Shown here: in pieces, positions 7,855 through 18,100 of the stretch
Layout: every line of letters begins with the position of its first letter
Numbering within the stretch: position 1 is the stretch's first letter
Source of the DNA: Armatimonadota bacterium
GTDB taxonomy: Bacteria > Armatimonadota > Fimbriimonadia > Fimbriimonadales > Fimbriimonadaceae
Assembly: GCA_016223145.1 (NCBI GenBank)
Contig: JACRPN010000005.1
Span: forward strand, 1 to 40,464
Direction: 5' to 3'
Length of the DNA: 40,464 nucleotides
Notes under the pieces: model-generated
The model's input: only the letters and a program-made list of their open reading frames with translations
Told to the model about the DNA's origin: nothing
The model's database searches: none
Translations under genes and position numbers: made by a program

Positions 7855-9048
7855 GTGGCCGATAGGGACCTTCCGGTACCATTCCTACCTGAAATGAGCG
7901 TTCGCGTCCGCCCCTATGAGCCTGCTGACCTGGAAGGATTCAAGAACGTGCGTCAGCACGTGTACCATGGCGGGGCACCGATTCCGGAGGACACGCAGCT
8001 CTTTCGGGACGACATTCGCGTCACCGTTGTCGAGAAGGAAGGCAAAATCGTGGCCAGCGCGAACGCGCTCGATATGCGCATCGCCTGCCGAGGCGGGGTG
8101 CTTCGGAACGCCGGAGTCGCGGCCGTTGGCGTCCTTCCAGAGGAGCGATCGAGCGGTGTGGGGTCGGACCTGATGCGCGGCGCCGTCCGCGAGTATTTCG
8201 GCGCCGGCTTTCTGCTCTCAAGCCTCTACCCCTACCGGGGCGCGTTCTATCGCAGGTTTGGCTACGAGTTCAGTGGCAAGACGCTGGAGATCAAAGCCCC
8301 TTCCCAAAAAATCCCCAAGGTCCAGCCACTGCTGCCCGTTCGTCAGATTCCTGTCGAAGAGGCCGGGCTTTTGCGGCCGTGCTACGAGACCTTCACAGGG
8401 CGCTACAACGGGATGAACCTCAGAAACGACGACCAATGGTGGCGGCACCTTGGCCGGGAAAAGCCCTACACGATCTATGTTGTCGGCGAGCCCGTCGAGG
8501 CCTACGTGTCGGTCCGACTGGTTGCAGGGTTCTTTGAGAACCAGGAGGTCCATGAATTCGTGTGGACCACCCAGCGAGGCTATCTCGCCGCGCTTTCACT
8601 GATCCGCTCTCTGGGCATCAATCAGAACTCGGTGAGCTGGTTCGAGCCGGCGGATTCGCCGTTTCAGGCTCAGTTCGACGAACAGGGGATCGAGTTCAAA
8701 TATGACTGGCCCCGGCCTATGTGGCGCGCCATTAACGTGCCTGAGTGTCTCGCCGCAATCAAACCGTCTGGGACCGGAGAGGTCACGTTGAGGGTCGAAG
8801 ACCCGTTGATTCCAGAAAACGAGGGCCCTTGGCGGATCCAGTTTGGCTCAGAGCAAGTCGAAGTGGAGAGGGCGGATTCTGGTGCTGTGGAGATCGGTAT
8901 TCACGCCTTTTCCCAGGCGCTGATGGGCGAACCATGTTTCACCCGTTGCCTGGAGCAGGGAAGAGCCACGGCGCGGACGGACGAAGCCGTATCCGCAATG
9001 GAAGCGCTCCTTCCTGGGGCCATCGTGTACACGATGGACTTCTTCTAG
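7855..9048 (+). CDS. GNAT-family N-acetyltransferase, Eis-like
   Basis: 397 residues from GTG at 7855; an alternative ATG (MSVRVRPYEPADLE) at 7894 removes 13 residues, and neither has a strong ribosome site. The N-terminal GNAT domain carries the acetyl-CoA loop (VGVLPEERSSGVGSDLM) and the SLYPYRGAFYRRFGYE block typical of the Eis/DUF4111-like group, which acetylates amines on aminoglycosides or proteins. A second, degenerate GNAT domain and an SCP2-like C-terminal domain follow in Eis; residues 290-397 fit the latter by position and by a strand-rich sequence. The acceptor is unknown. Confidence 0.85.
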   Translation: MADRDLPVPFLPEMSVRVRPYEPADLEGFKNVRQHVYHGGAPIPEDTQLFRDDIRVTVVEKEGKIVASANALDMRIACRGGVLRNAGVAAVGVLPEERSSGVGSDLMRGAVREYFGAGFLLSSLYPYRGAFYRRFGYEFSGKTLEIKAPSQKIPKVQPLLPVRQIPVEEAGLLRPCYETFTGRYNGMNLRNDDQWWRHLGREKPYTIYVVGEPVEAYVSVRLVAGFFENQEVHEFVWTTQRGYLAALSLIRSLGINQNSVSWFEPADSPFQAQFDEQGIEFKYDWPRPMWRAINVPECLAAIKPSGTGEVTLRVEDPLIPENEGPWRIQFGSEQVEVERADSGAVEIGIHAFSQALMGEPCFTRCLEQGRATARTDEAVSAMEALLPGAIVYTMDFF

Positions 9049-9113
9049 GGTCTGCGGGCTCCCGCCAGTCTGTCGTCCCGGTCCTGTCGACCCAGCCAAA
9101 GCTCTGCACCCTT

Positions 9114-9133
9114 GAGCGAGCTGTAGCTCGCTC
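9114..9133. repeat. Short palindrome GAGCGAGCT-GT-AGCTCGCTC
   Basis: A perfect 9-bp inverted repeat with a 2-base centre, 65 bases after the acetyltransferase stop. It may belong to the GTAG-hairpin family (GTAG lies in its centre), or serve as a transcription end. Confidence 0.55.
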
Positions 9134-9195
9134 CCCTGGAAAGTTGGGATGAACCCCGCCCTCCAAGCCGGACCGACTCTGTTAGTGACTACCCG

Positions 9196-9218
9196 TAGCC
9201 GCTGGCTTTAGCCGGTGA
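9196..9218. repeat. GTAG-hairpin dispersed repeat
   Basis: GTAGC followed by a CGCTGGC/GCCGGTG hairpin with a TTTA loop. Related to 12715-12742, 20028-20058 and 32274-32304. Confidence 0.55.
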
Positions 9219-9220
9219 AG

Positions 9221-10765
9221 TTACACCATCACAGGCTGCTTCGCGGGCCGCCAGCGGACGTCCAGGTCCTTGACCGCTTTGGTCTCGTCCAGCCGTCCAA
9301 CGACCTGAGACTTGGGCGCCTCGTGGAGCAAGTCAGGGTTGCTTTGAGCTTCCTTGCAGATGGCAATGAGCGTGTCGCAGAACTCGTCAAGCGTCTCTTT
9401 GGCTTCCGTCTCCGTGGGCTCGATCATCAGGCACTCCGGCACGATGAGGGGGAAGTAGTTGGTGGGTGGATGGAAGCCGTAATCGATGAGCCGCTTGCTG
9501 AAGTCGAGGGCGCGCACGCCGTTTTCCCGCTTGTACTTTTCAACCGTAATGACGCACTCGTGCATGCAGAAGCGGTCGTGAGCCGGGGGGATCCAGTCTT
9601 TGAGCCGCGCCTGAACGTAGTTGGCGTTCAGCACCGCATGGCGAGCAATCTCGGGCATATATTCCTTGCCCATCGCCAACAGATAAGTGAGCGCGCGGAC
9701 GGCCATCAGGGAGTTGCCCCAGAAGCTGGAGACGCGCCCGATGGAGAGGGGCCGGTCGTAGTCGAGGAGGACTTGGGTGTCGGTCCTATACTTCCTGTCG
9801 GATGTGTCCGACGAGTCGGACAGGTCAGACAAGTCAGACTGGGCCCTGCGCACCACCGGGCTCGGCAGAAACGGCTCCAGATGGCCCTTGGCGCCGATCG
9901 CGCCGCATCCGGGACCACCGCCACCGTGGGGCGTGGTGAAGGTCTTGTGGAGGTTCAGGTGCATACAGTCGAAGCCCTGATCGCCCGGCCTCGTAATGCC
10001 CACCATCGCGTTCAGGTTCGCGCCGTCGCAGAAGACCTGGGCACCGGCGGCATGGACCATCTCGCACACCTTGACAATGTTTTTCTCGAACAGCCCCAGG
10101 GTCGAAGGGTTCGTGACCATAAACGCAGCCACCGTATCGTCGAGCTGCGCAGCCAGGCTCTCTAGGTCGGTCTGCCCGTCCTCGGTGGTCTTGACAGGCT
10201 TCACCGCATAGCCGCAACGCGCCGCGCTGGCAGGGTTGGTTCCATGCGCGCTGTCCGGGATGAGTACGACGGTGCGCTTACCGCCCTCGCCGCGCGATTC
10301 GTGGTAGGCCTTGACGAGCATGAGGCAGGTCTGCTCGCCATGAGCGCCGGCGACCGGCTGCATGGTCATCGCGTCGAAGCCCGTAACCTCCGTGAGAATC
10401 TCTTGAACCTCCGCGATCACCTCCAAGAAACCCTGGCACGTTTCGGCGGGCTGCATCGGGTGGACGTGGGTGAAGCCCGCAAGCCCTGCGGTGCGCTCAT
10501 TGATCTTGGGGTTGTATTTCATCGTGCACGAGCCAAGCGGATAGAAGCCCGTGTCGATGCCGTAGTTGATTTGGCTGAGGTTCGTGAAGTGGCGGACCAG
10601 GTCGAGCTCGGCGATCTCGGGGAGGTTCAATTCCTCTCGCCTCTCGCCTATCGCTTCTCTCCAATCGACGTCTGGCGTGTCGCAATGGGGCACGTTGCAG
10701 CCGATGCGTCCAGGGCGAGACTTTTCAAAGATGAGGGTCGGGGTGGGGACCAGCTTGGTAGGCAT
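9221..10765 (-). CDS. gcvPB: Glycine dehydrogenase (decarboxylating) subunit 2
   Basis: PLP enzyme half of the P-protein of the glycine cleavage system; with GcvPA, GcvH and GcvT it splits glycine to CO2, ammonia and methylene-THF. 514 residues, slightly long. The PLP lysine is Lys274 in HLNLHKTFTTPHGGGGPG; GFYPLGSCTMKYNP (74-87) and the CDGANLNA block (247-254) are family hallmarks. Residues 310-323 read SDLSDLSDSSDTSD, an insertion coded by five 9-bp tandem units (9797-9839), placed where relatives have a short loop after LPSPVV. The other gcv genes are not in the window. Start ATG lacks a clear ribosome site. Confidence 0.95.
   Translation of the reverse strand: MPTKLVPTPTLIFEKSRPGRIGCNVPHCDTPDVDWREAIGERREELNLPEIAELDLVRHFTNLSQINYGIDTGFYPLGSCTMKYNPKINERTAGLAGFTHVHPMQPAETCQGFLEVIAEVQEILTEVTGFDAMTMQPVAGAHGEQTCLMLVKAYHESRGEGGKRTVVLIPDSAHGTNPASAARCGYAVKPVKTTEDGQTDLESLAAQLDDTVAAFMVTNPSTLGLFEKNIVKVCEMVHAAGAQVFCDGANLNAMVGITRPGDQGFDCMHLNLHKTFTTPHGGGGPGCGAIGAKGHLEPFLPSPVVRRAQSDLSDLSDSSDTSDRKYRTDTQVLLDYDRPLSIGRVSSFWGNSLMAVRALTYLLAMGKEYMPEIARHAVLNANYVQARLKDWIPPAHDRFCMHECVITVEKYKRENGVRALDFSKRLIDYGFHPPTNYFPLIVPECLMIEPTETEAKETLDEFCDTLIAICKEAQSNPDLLHEAPKSQVVGRLDETKAVKDLDVRWRPAKQPVMV
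9797..9839. repeat. Five 9-bp tandem units inside gcvPB
   Basis: Plus-strand units read GTCGGATGT, GTCCGACGA, GTCGGACAG, GTCAGACAA and GTCAGAC. Nine is a multiple of three, so gain or loss of units keeps the gcvPB frame. The unit has the look of an intergenic microsatellite rather than of selected protein sequence. Confidence 0.8.
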
Positions 10766-10888
10766 GGCAATGAGGGGAGTTTACTCGGGGGCGTTGGGTT
10801 TGGGGTGTGGGGGGTTGTGGATGGAGGTCCCGGGCCACGGGCCGCAGTCGCAGGCCTCTTCTCACCGACTCCCCACAAGCCGCGGCAC

Positions 10889-12520
10889 TCAGGGCTCGGC
10901 CAGGAACGGATACCTGTAATCGGTGGGGGAGACCAGCGTTTCCTTCACCGTCCTGGGGCTCAGCCAGCGGAACAGGTTGAGCATCGAACCGCTCTTGTCA
11001 TTCGTCCCGGAACCTCTTGCCCCGCCAAACGGTTGCTGGCCGACCACCGCACCCGTGGGCTTGTCGTTCACATAGAAGTTGCCGGCTGCGTGGCGCAGAA
11101 CTCTCGTTGCCAGGTTGACGGCGTCGCGATCCTGCGAGAAGATCGAGCCGGTCAAAGCATAAGGCGACGTCTGATCCACGATGTGCAGGGTCTCTTCAAA
11201 CCTGCTCTCGTCATAGACGTTCATCGTGAGCACCGGCCCAAAAATCTCCTCGCACATGGTGCGGTATTGGGGATTTGCCGTTTCGATGACCGTCGGTTCG
11301 ACGAACCAGCCCTCCGTCTTGTCGCCGGAGCCGCCCACGAGGATTGAGGCGTCGGTGGCTGCCTTGGCGCCGTTCAAGTATTCGAGGATGTTGTCGAAGT
11401 TCTTCTCGTCGATGACCGCGTTCACGAAATTCGAAAAGTCTTCGACCGTGCCCATCTTGAAGCTCTTCACCCCTTCGACGAGGCCCTCACGCACATGGCT
11501 CGCCATGTTGGAGGGGATGTAGCAGCGGCTTGCGGCCGAGCACTTCTGGCCCTGATACTCGAACGCTCCACGGAGCAAACCGGTCACGACGGCTTGCGGA
11601 TCGGCGCTCGGGTGTGCGATAACGAAGTCCTTGCCGCCCGTTTCACCAACGATCCTTGGATAGCCCTTGTAGCGGTGGATGTTGTCGCCAATGGACTTCC
11701 ACATCCCGTTGAAGGTGCCCGTGCCACCGGTGAAATGAAGGCCGGCGAAATCCGGATGGGAAAGACAAACTTCGCCGATCGTCGGCCCCGGCGCGAACAC
11801 CAGATTGACGACGCCGTCGGGCAGCCCGGCCTCGCGCAGGATGTTCATGATCACGTTGGCGCTATAGATCTGCGTGTTGCTGGGCTTCCAGACCACCACG
11901 TTGCCGCATAGAGCGCAGCTTGTGGGGAGGTTTCCGGCGATGGCTGTAAAGTTGAAAGGGGTCACCGCGAGGATAAAACCCTCGAGGCCCCGGTACTCCG
12001 TGCGGTTGTGCATACCGGGCGCTTGGCCTGGCTGAAGTTTGAGGATTTCGGACAGAAAGTGAACGTTGAACCGGAGGAAATCAGCAAGCTCGCAGGCCGA
12101 ATCGATTTCCGCTTGAAAGGCGTTTTTGCTCTGGCCGAGCATCGTTGCGCCGTTGATCGTGGCGCGGTATTTGCCTGAGATCAAGTCGGCGGCCTTGAGG
12201 AAGATGTGGGCCCGCTGCTCAAGAGTCGTTTCAGCCCATGTGGGCCTGGCGGCAAGCGCGGCGTCGATGGCCGCCAGGACGTGGCCGGCTTCGCCTTGGT
12301 GGTAGGTTCCGAGCACGTGAGAGATTTCGTGCGGCGGGCGCATTTCCTTGAGTTTCCCGGTGCGCACCTCTTTCCCGCCGATCATCATGGGGACCTCTGT
12401 CGGGCGCGCCTTCATTTCGCGCAGAGCGGCCTTAAGGATCTCGCGCTCCTTGGTGCCTGGGGCATAGGTCAGGACGGGCTCATTTTGGGGTCTGGGGTAG
12501 TCGAAAGCGCCGAGGCTCAT
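10889..12520 (-). CDS. pruA: L-glutamate gamma-semialdehyde dehydrogenase (1-pyrroline-5-carboxylate dehydrogenase)
   Basis: Oxidises glutamate semialdehyde, the product of proline or ornithine breakdown, to glutamate with NAD+. 543 residues, single-domain, of the ALDH4 type also found in mitochondria rather than the PutA fusion. The nucleotide-binding and catalytic blocks are intact: TPFNFTAIAGNLP, LHFTGGTGTFNGMW, the Glu of VGETGGKDFV, the nucleophile Cys327 in YQGQKCSAASR, and EEIFGPVLTMNVY near the C-terminal third. It sits upstream of gcvPB on the same strand, with 123 bp between, so any operon is loose. No putA/proline dehydrogenase is in the window. Confidence 0.96.
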   Translation of the reverse strand: MSLGAFDYPRPQNEPVLTYAPGTKEREILKAALREMKARPTEVPMMIGGKEVRTGKLKEMRPPHEISHVLGTYHQGEAGHVLAAIDAALAARPTWAETTLEQRAHIFLKAADLISGKYRATINGATMLGQSKNAFQAEIDSACELADFLRFNVHFLSEILKLQPGQAPGMHNRTEYRGLEGFILAVTPFNFTAIAGNLPTSCALCGNVVVWKPSNTQIYSANVIMNILREAGLPDGVVNLVFAPGPTIGEVCLSHPDFAGLHFTGGTGTFNGMWKSIGDNIHRYKGYPRIVGETGGKDFVIAHPSADPQAVVTGLLRGAFEYQGQKCSAASRCYIPSNMASHVREGLVEGVKSFKMGTVEDFSNFVNAVIDEKNFDNILEYLNGAKAATDASILVGGSGDKTEGWFVEPTVIETANPQYRTMCEEIFGPVLTMNVYDESRFEETLHIVDQTSPYALTGSIFSQDRDAVNLATRVLRHAAGNFYVNDKPTGAVVGQQPFGGARGSGTNDKSGSMLNLFRWLSPRTVKETLVSPTDYRYPFLAEP

Positions 12521-12674
12521 AGGCCCAGTTTACCGATGTGAGTGCGGCGTGCTCCAGGTGCGTTTGGGCAGAGGACTCTGGGCTGCGCAGTGAAGCGCAA
12601 TTGGCCTCGGCACTTCGGATGAAGTCTTGGAAGTGGGGCTATAAGCCCTCTCATGAACCTGCAAGACGTGTATT

Positions 12675-12706
12675 GGAGGGACGGAGGGACAGAGGAACGA
12701 AGGGAC
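12675..12706. repeat. Four 8-bp tandem units (GGAGGGAC type)
   Basis: Units read GGAGGGAC, GGAGGGAC, AGAGGAAC and GAAGGGAC. The same array, also of four units, occurs inside the DUF1501 gene at 18565-18596. Confidence 0.8.
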
Positions 12707-12714
12707 GCGGAACC

Positions 12715-12742
12715 GTAGCCGCAGGTCTTTAGCCTGCGTCCG
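12715..12742. repeat. GTAG-hairpin dispersed repeat
   Basis: GTAGC, then CGCAGG-tcttta-GCCTGCG, then TCCGG. Member of the family also seen at 9196, 20028 and 32274. Confidence 0.65.
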
Positions 12743-12800
12743 GGCATTTATGAGATAGCTTGTAGTGGGAGACGCAAACGCGAACAAGCCACAAAGGACA

Positions 12801-12830
12801 AGGCCGCCGCCTTTCGGCGACGGCCCCGTC
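12801..12830 (-). terminator. Likely terminator of the lacI-prepilin-lipoprotein operon
   Basis: Arms GGCCGCCGCC and GGCGACGGCC pair over 10 positions with one mismatch and a TTTC loop. It lies 27 bp past the lipoprotein stop; read on the minus strand a T-rich CTTGTCCTTTGT follows. Confidence 0.6.
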
Positions 12831-12856
12831 ACTCTCATCGAGGGCCGGGAGGCCCG

Positions 12857-13093
12857 CTATTTGCTCGAAGTCCGGCCCTTACCCATCGCTTGTGCTTTGC
12901 GCAAGGCCCCAATCGCCGCCTGTTTTGCTTGGGGCGGCATCTTGTCGTTGTTTTCGATGTCCTTGATCTGCTTTTCCAGCGCCGCGCTGGACTCCTCGGG
13001 GGTCATTTGCACGTCCCCTCCGTAGTTCCCAGAACCGCAGCCGGCAGCCGCGAGAATCGAACCGAATACGACGAGAGCTGTGATGATCTTCAT
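12857..13093 (-). CDS. Small lipoprotein downstream of a prepilin
   Basis: 78 residues from the ATG reading MKIITALVVFGS; upstream codons that extend the frame lie inside the prepilin gene. The signal peptide ends in a lipobox, LAAAGC, so Cys at about residue 18 would be lipidated. The mature part is short, charged and helical (MTPEESSAALEKQIKDIEN) with a basic tail. It starts 4 bp after the prepilin stop and is the last gene of the lacI-prepilin-lipoprotein operon; a small lipoprotein after an H-X9-DG prepilin is an arrangement I associate with planctomycetes and armatimonads. Function unknown; it may help assemble or anchor the pseudopilin. Confidence 0.8.
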   Translation of the reverse strand: MKIITALVVFGSILAAAGCGSGNYGGDVQMTPEESSAALEKQIKDIENNDKMPPQAKQAAIGALRKAQAMGKGRTSSK

Positions 13094-13097
13094 GTTC

Positions 13098-13970
<873 letters not shown>

Positions 13971-14993
13971 CTAGGGTGTCCTCCGAGGCGGTGCGGTCGA
14001 ACCGCGTTCAATAAACTCCGTATCTAAGACAATGTCCTCGACATCCTTGTCCCCATCCACAAGCCTGAGCAGGCATTGAACGGCAAGGGTGCCAAGCTTT
14101 GTGATCGGCTGGCGCACGGTCGTGATTGGTGGGTTGACCGTGGCGCTCGTGGGGGTCATGTCGAAGCCCGAAATGGAGATGTCTTCGGGGACCTTCAGAC
14201 CCGCTTCGCTGGCCGCATGGATGGCGCCGATGGCCATCTCGTCGTTGGCGCAGCAGACCGCCGTGGGAGGGACGGGAAGGTCGAGCAGTTCTTTCATGGC
14301 TCGGTACCCTCCGTCGATCTCGAAGCGGCCCCGCACGACGTACTCATCGCGGACGCGGAGCTTTTGCCGATAGAGCGTTTCTTGATAGCCTTTGAGCCTG
14401 AGGAGTGCGTCCTCCATCGTCAGAAGGCCGGTGATGTGGGCGATGCGCGTGTGCCCCAGGTCGATAAGGTGGCGGACGATCTTCGACATACCGCCCTCGT
14501 TGTCGATGCCTAAGTTCACCACGCCGCCCTGAGGGATGCCTGCCATGGTGACGCAGGGAAGACCTGCGTTGGCGACGCTGAGAACGGCGTTCTGGCCAAC
14601 ATAGGGGGACACGAAAATCGCGCCGTCAACGCGGCCATCGAGGATCGCCTCGCCGACTTCGTGCCCGCTCGTCTCGCTGAACCTGGTGTAGACGAGAAGG
14701 TCCTGATGGCGGTGGCCGGCTTCGTTGGTGATCCCGTTCAGGGCGAGCTGGAGGTAAGGGCTCAGGAACAGGTTGTCGTACATCTCCGGCGGCACGATAC
14801 CGATGACGTTGTTCTTGCCGGTGATCATCGACCGCGCGAGGCGGTTCGGACGATAGTTCATCTCGCGAGCGACTGCTCGTACTCGCTCTCGAAGCTCTGC
14901 CGGAACGGGCCGCCCCGAATCGTTCAGCGCGTAACTCACCGTGCTGATCGAGATATTGAGCCTCTTCGCTATATCCTTGATTGTCGTCGCCAT
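13971..14993 (-). CDS. LacI-family transcriptional regulator
   Basis: 340 residues from the ATG reading MATTIKDIAKRLN, with AAGG just upstream. A longer start at 15026 would translate the operator itself and is rejected. The N-terminal helix-turn-helix (IKDIAKRLNISISTVSYALN) and hinge (NRLARSM) are followed by a periplasmic-binding-protein fold with GIDNEGGM and CCANDEMAIGAIHAA blocks. It should bind a sugar-like effector. Two overlapping palindromes lie between promoter and start, so it very likely represses its own operon, and through it the prepilin and lipoprotein. The divergent PSD1 gene starts only 138 bp away and may share control. Confidence 0.94.
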   Translation of the reverse strand: MATTIKDIAKRLNISISTVSYALNDSGRPVPAELRERVRAVAREMNYRPNRLARSMITGKNNVIGIVPPEMYDNLFLSPYLQLALNGITNEAGHRHQDLLVYTRFSETSGHEVGEAILDGRVDGAIFVSPYVGQNAVLSVANAGLPCVTMAGIPQGGVVNLGIDNEGGMSKIVRHLIDLGHTRIAHITGLLTMEDALLRLKGYQETLYRQKLRVRDEYVVRGRFEIDGGYRAMKELLDLPVPPTAVCCANDEMAIGAIHAASEAGLKVPEDISISGFDMTPTSATVNPPITTVRQPITKLGTLAVQCLLRLVDGDKDVEDIVLDTEFIERGSTAPPRRTP

Positions 14994-15000
14994 TGACCTT

Positions 15001-15026
15001 GCGAAACGTTTCGCGAAACGTTTCAC
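15001..15026 (-). promoter_or_regulatory. Double palindromic LacI-type operator
   Basis: GCGAAACGTTTCGC (15001-15014, perfect palindrome) and GCGAAACGTTTCAC (15013-15026) overlap by two bases, giving two GAAACGTTTC cores 12 bp apart. They sit between the -10 box and the lacI start codon, the right place for autorepression. AACGTT with flanking A/T triplets is in keeping with LacI-family sites having a central CG. Confidence 0.85.
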
Positions 15027-15031
15027 CTCCT

Positions 15032-15060
15032 ACAATACACAAGTTTTTGGCCAATGCCAA
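15032..15060 (-). promoter_or_regulatory. Sigma-70-type promoter of the lacI operon
   Basis: On the minus strand: TTGGCA (15060-15055), 17-base spacer, TATTGT (15037-15032), followed by the double operator and the lacI ribosome site. The same TTGGCA-17-TACAAT pattern precedes the PEP-CTERM gene at 34506. Confidence 0.75.
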
Positions 15061-15130
15061 GTGTTTCTCGAAAAATGTCCTATACAGAAAAGTCAACTAA
15101 AATAGCAACGTGGTTCTTGGGAGATCGATT

Positions 15131-18100
15131 TTGTCCTTCGCGGGGCTTGGGCTCTTTGCCGTGGGGGTGTTCTGTTCTGCGGTCGGAGAAGGGGTTGGCA
15201 GGCAGCAGAGCGCGCCAGAAGGCGGGAGCGGCGCGTTGTTCCGAACGCAGGCGACAGCCTCCTCTCACCGAGCCTTGACGTCGGTCTCTTCTCTGGGGTC
15301 CACAGAGCTCATGGCTACTTCGGTACCGGCCCTCGACGAAGGACGCGACGCATCTGCCGACGAGCCGATCGAGTTCAACCGCGACATCCGCCCAATCCTC
15401 AGCCTCTGTTTCACCTGTCACGGGCCCGCCGCAGGTGACGGAGTCGCCGGACTGCGGCTCGACAGCTTCGAGGGCGCAACGAAAAAACTGGAGGACGGCA
15501 AGCAGGCCATCGTCCCCGGCAATCCTGACGCCAGCGAGCTTGTGCGCCGGGTCGAGGCCACCGACGAAGCGATTCTGATGCCCCCGCCATCGAGCCATAA
15601 GGTGCTGACGGCAGCCGACAAAGCCAACCTCCGCCGATGGATTCTGGAGGGCGCCAAGTACAAACCGCACTGGGCCTTCGTCAAACCGGTTCGCCCACCG
15701 CTTCCCACCGTCAAGAACACGAAGTGGGCCCGAAGCTCGATCGACCGGTTCGTGCTTGCCCGCCTGGAGCATGGAGGGCTCAAGCCGGAACCTGAAGCCG
15801 AAAAGGGCAGGCTCCTAAGGCGCGTGAGCCTTGACCTCACCGGCATTCCGCCCACACCGGCAGAGCTCGATGCCTTCTTGAGCGACCAGAGCTCCAGGGC
15901 CTATGAGAAGGCAGTGGACCGTCTATTGGCCTCGCCAAGGTACGGCGAGCGCATGGCCATGGATTGGATGGACTATGCCCGCTATGCCGACAGCAACGGT
16001 TATCAGGCCGACTACGAGCGCTATCAGTGGCGCTGGCGCGATTGGGTAATCGACGCCTTCAACGGCAACATGCCCTATGACCAATTCACGGTCTGGCAGA
16101 TCGCCGGCGACCTGCTGCCAAACGCAACCATGGAGCAGAAACTCGCGACCGGGTTCAACCGCAACCACCGGATCAACACCGAAGGCGGCGTGATCGCAGA
16201 GGAGTGGCGCGTCGAGAACGTGATCGACCGCGTCGAAACCACGAGCGCCATCTGGCTCGGACTGACCTCGGGATGCGCCCGCTGCCACGACCACAAGTAC
16301 GACCCCCTGACGCAGCGGGACTTCTATCGGATGTTCGCCTTCTACAACAATGTCCCAGAAACCGGATCCGGCGAAGAGCGCCCGATCAACCACCCGCCAA
16401 CGCTCAAAACGCCCACCGCGGCACAGTCCGCCGAATTGGCGAGGCTCACGGCGCTGATCGACAAGAACGCGAAGTGGATGTCCGGCAGAGCAGCGGCGAA
16501 CCGGGCGAGATCGGCAAGCTGGGCTCTGGCCCCGGAGAAGCCATTGAAGACTGCAGGGCAGCTAAGCCAGGTTCGTCTGAGCGCGACATCGGGACTAAAG
16601 ACGGAGGGGAAGGTTCAGTTCGAACCCGGGAGAGCCACAGGCTCCGCAGCGCTATCGGAGGGAGGCTTCATCGATCTGGGCGATGCCGGAGCTTCCTTCG
16701 AAAAGGACACGCCGTTTTCCTATGGCGGTTGGGTGAAGCCGGCAAACGGCGAAGGCGCGCCGTTTGCACGGATGGACTCCGGGAACGCCTTTCGCGGCTG
16801 GGAGTGCTCGCTCGTCGGGGGCCGTCCCCAGGCGCACTTGATCAACCGATGGCCCGAAAACGCACTCAAGATCGCCGCCAAGAACACGATCCCGAACGGC
16901 AAGTGGACCCATCTTTTCTTCACCTACGATGGCAGCATGAAAGCGAAGGGCTTCCGGATGTACGTGAACGGGAAGGCGGTCGAGACGACCGTCGAGAACG
17001 ACAGGCTCAGCGAGACGATCAAGACCGGGGTCTCCACCAAGCTTGGGCGAAGAACCAACTCCGAGCAGTTTGCAGGTTCGGTGGACGGGTTTGCCTGGTG
17101 CGACGCCGAAATGACGCCGGCAGAGGTTGCCCAACTTGCGGCAGCGCATCCGGCACGACCCCTCCTGGCCATACCGAAGGAGAAGCGCAGCAAGGAGCAA
17201 TCGGAGGAGGTCGCCCGCCTGTGGTCGCTCGACAATGATAAGGCGTTCGCCAAGACCGCAGCGGAATCGGAATCGGCCCAGGAGGACTTACGCAAGCTCG
17301 AAGCGAGCATTCCCACGACGATGGTGCTCGAAGAGATGCCGAAATCGCGGGATTGCTATGTGCTGGAGCGTGGCCAATACGACAAGCACGGAGAGCCAGT
17401 GGAAGCCGGCCTCCCATCGTGGCTGCCCAACATGCCAAGCGGCGCTCCGAACAACCGGCTCGGATTCGCGCAATGGATCGTGTCGCCGGAGAACCCGCTG
17501 ACGGCCCGAGTGACTGTGAACAGGCTTTGGGAGCGGTTCTTCGGGAACGGACTCGTGAGCACGGTCGAGGATTTCGGCACACGCGCCGAATACCCGTCGC
17601 ACCCCGAACTGCTCGATTGGCTCGCGACGGAACTGGTGCGGCTGAAATGGAACCTTAAGGCGTTCATCAAAGAGATCGTGATGAGCCGGGCTTACCGGCA
17701 GTCCTCTGCCATTAGCGAGGAAAAGCTCGAAAAGGACCCGCAAAACCGGCTCATCTCGCGGGGACCTAGATTTCGGCTTCCTGGAGAGGTGATCCGGGAT
17801 CAGGCGCTGTTCGTGAGCGGCCTGCTTGCGGAGAAGCTCGGCGGGCCGTCGGTCTATCCATACATGCCCGAAGCAGTCTGGGACGAAACGAACTTCTACG
17901 GAAACCTGAGGAACTACAAGCACGCATCCGGGCCCAACCTTTATCGCCGCAGCCTCTACACCATTTGGAAGCGCACGGCCGCCCCACCCAACATGCTGCT
18001 GTTCGACGTGCCGGCGCGAGAGGCTTGCCGCGTCCGTCGCGCCCGAACAGACACGCCACTTCAAGCGCTCACGCTCATGAACGACCAGACCTTCGTGGAG

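Larger units (their letters stand above)
12521..12856. other. Gene-free stretch with 8-bp repeats, a GTAG-hairpin and a terminator
   Basis: 336 bases between divergent pruA and the convergent-side end of the lipoprotein gene. It contains the 4 x 8-bp array (12675-12706), the GTAG-hairpin (12715-12742) and the terminator hairpin (12801-12830). Several short frames cross it but none has codon use, ribosome site or domain to support a gene. Confidence 0.65.

Noticed and set aside
9215-10165. Plus-strand frame of 316 codons
   Set aside because: Antisense shadow of gcvPB; GcvPB motifs are on the minus strand.
14993-15026. Longer lacI start beginning MKRFAKRFARS
   Set aside because: The added codons are the operator palindromes themselves; the ATG at 14993 has a ribosome site and fits family length.
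16204-17238. 344-codon plus-strand frame within the PSD1 gene
   Set aside because: Second frame of the PSD1 gene, Arg/Gly/Pro-biased, typical of a G+C-rich shadow frame.
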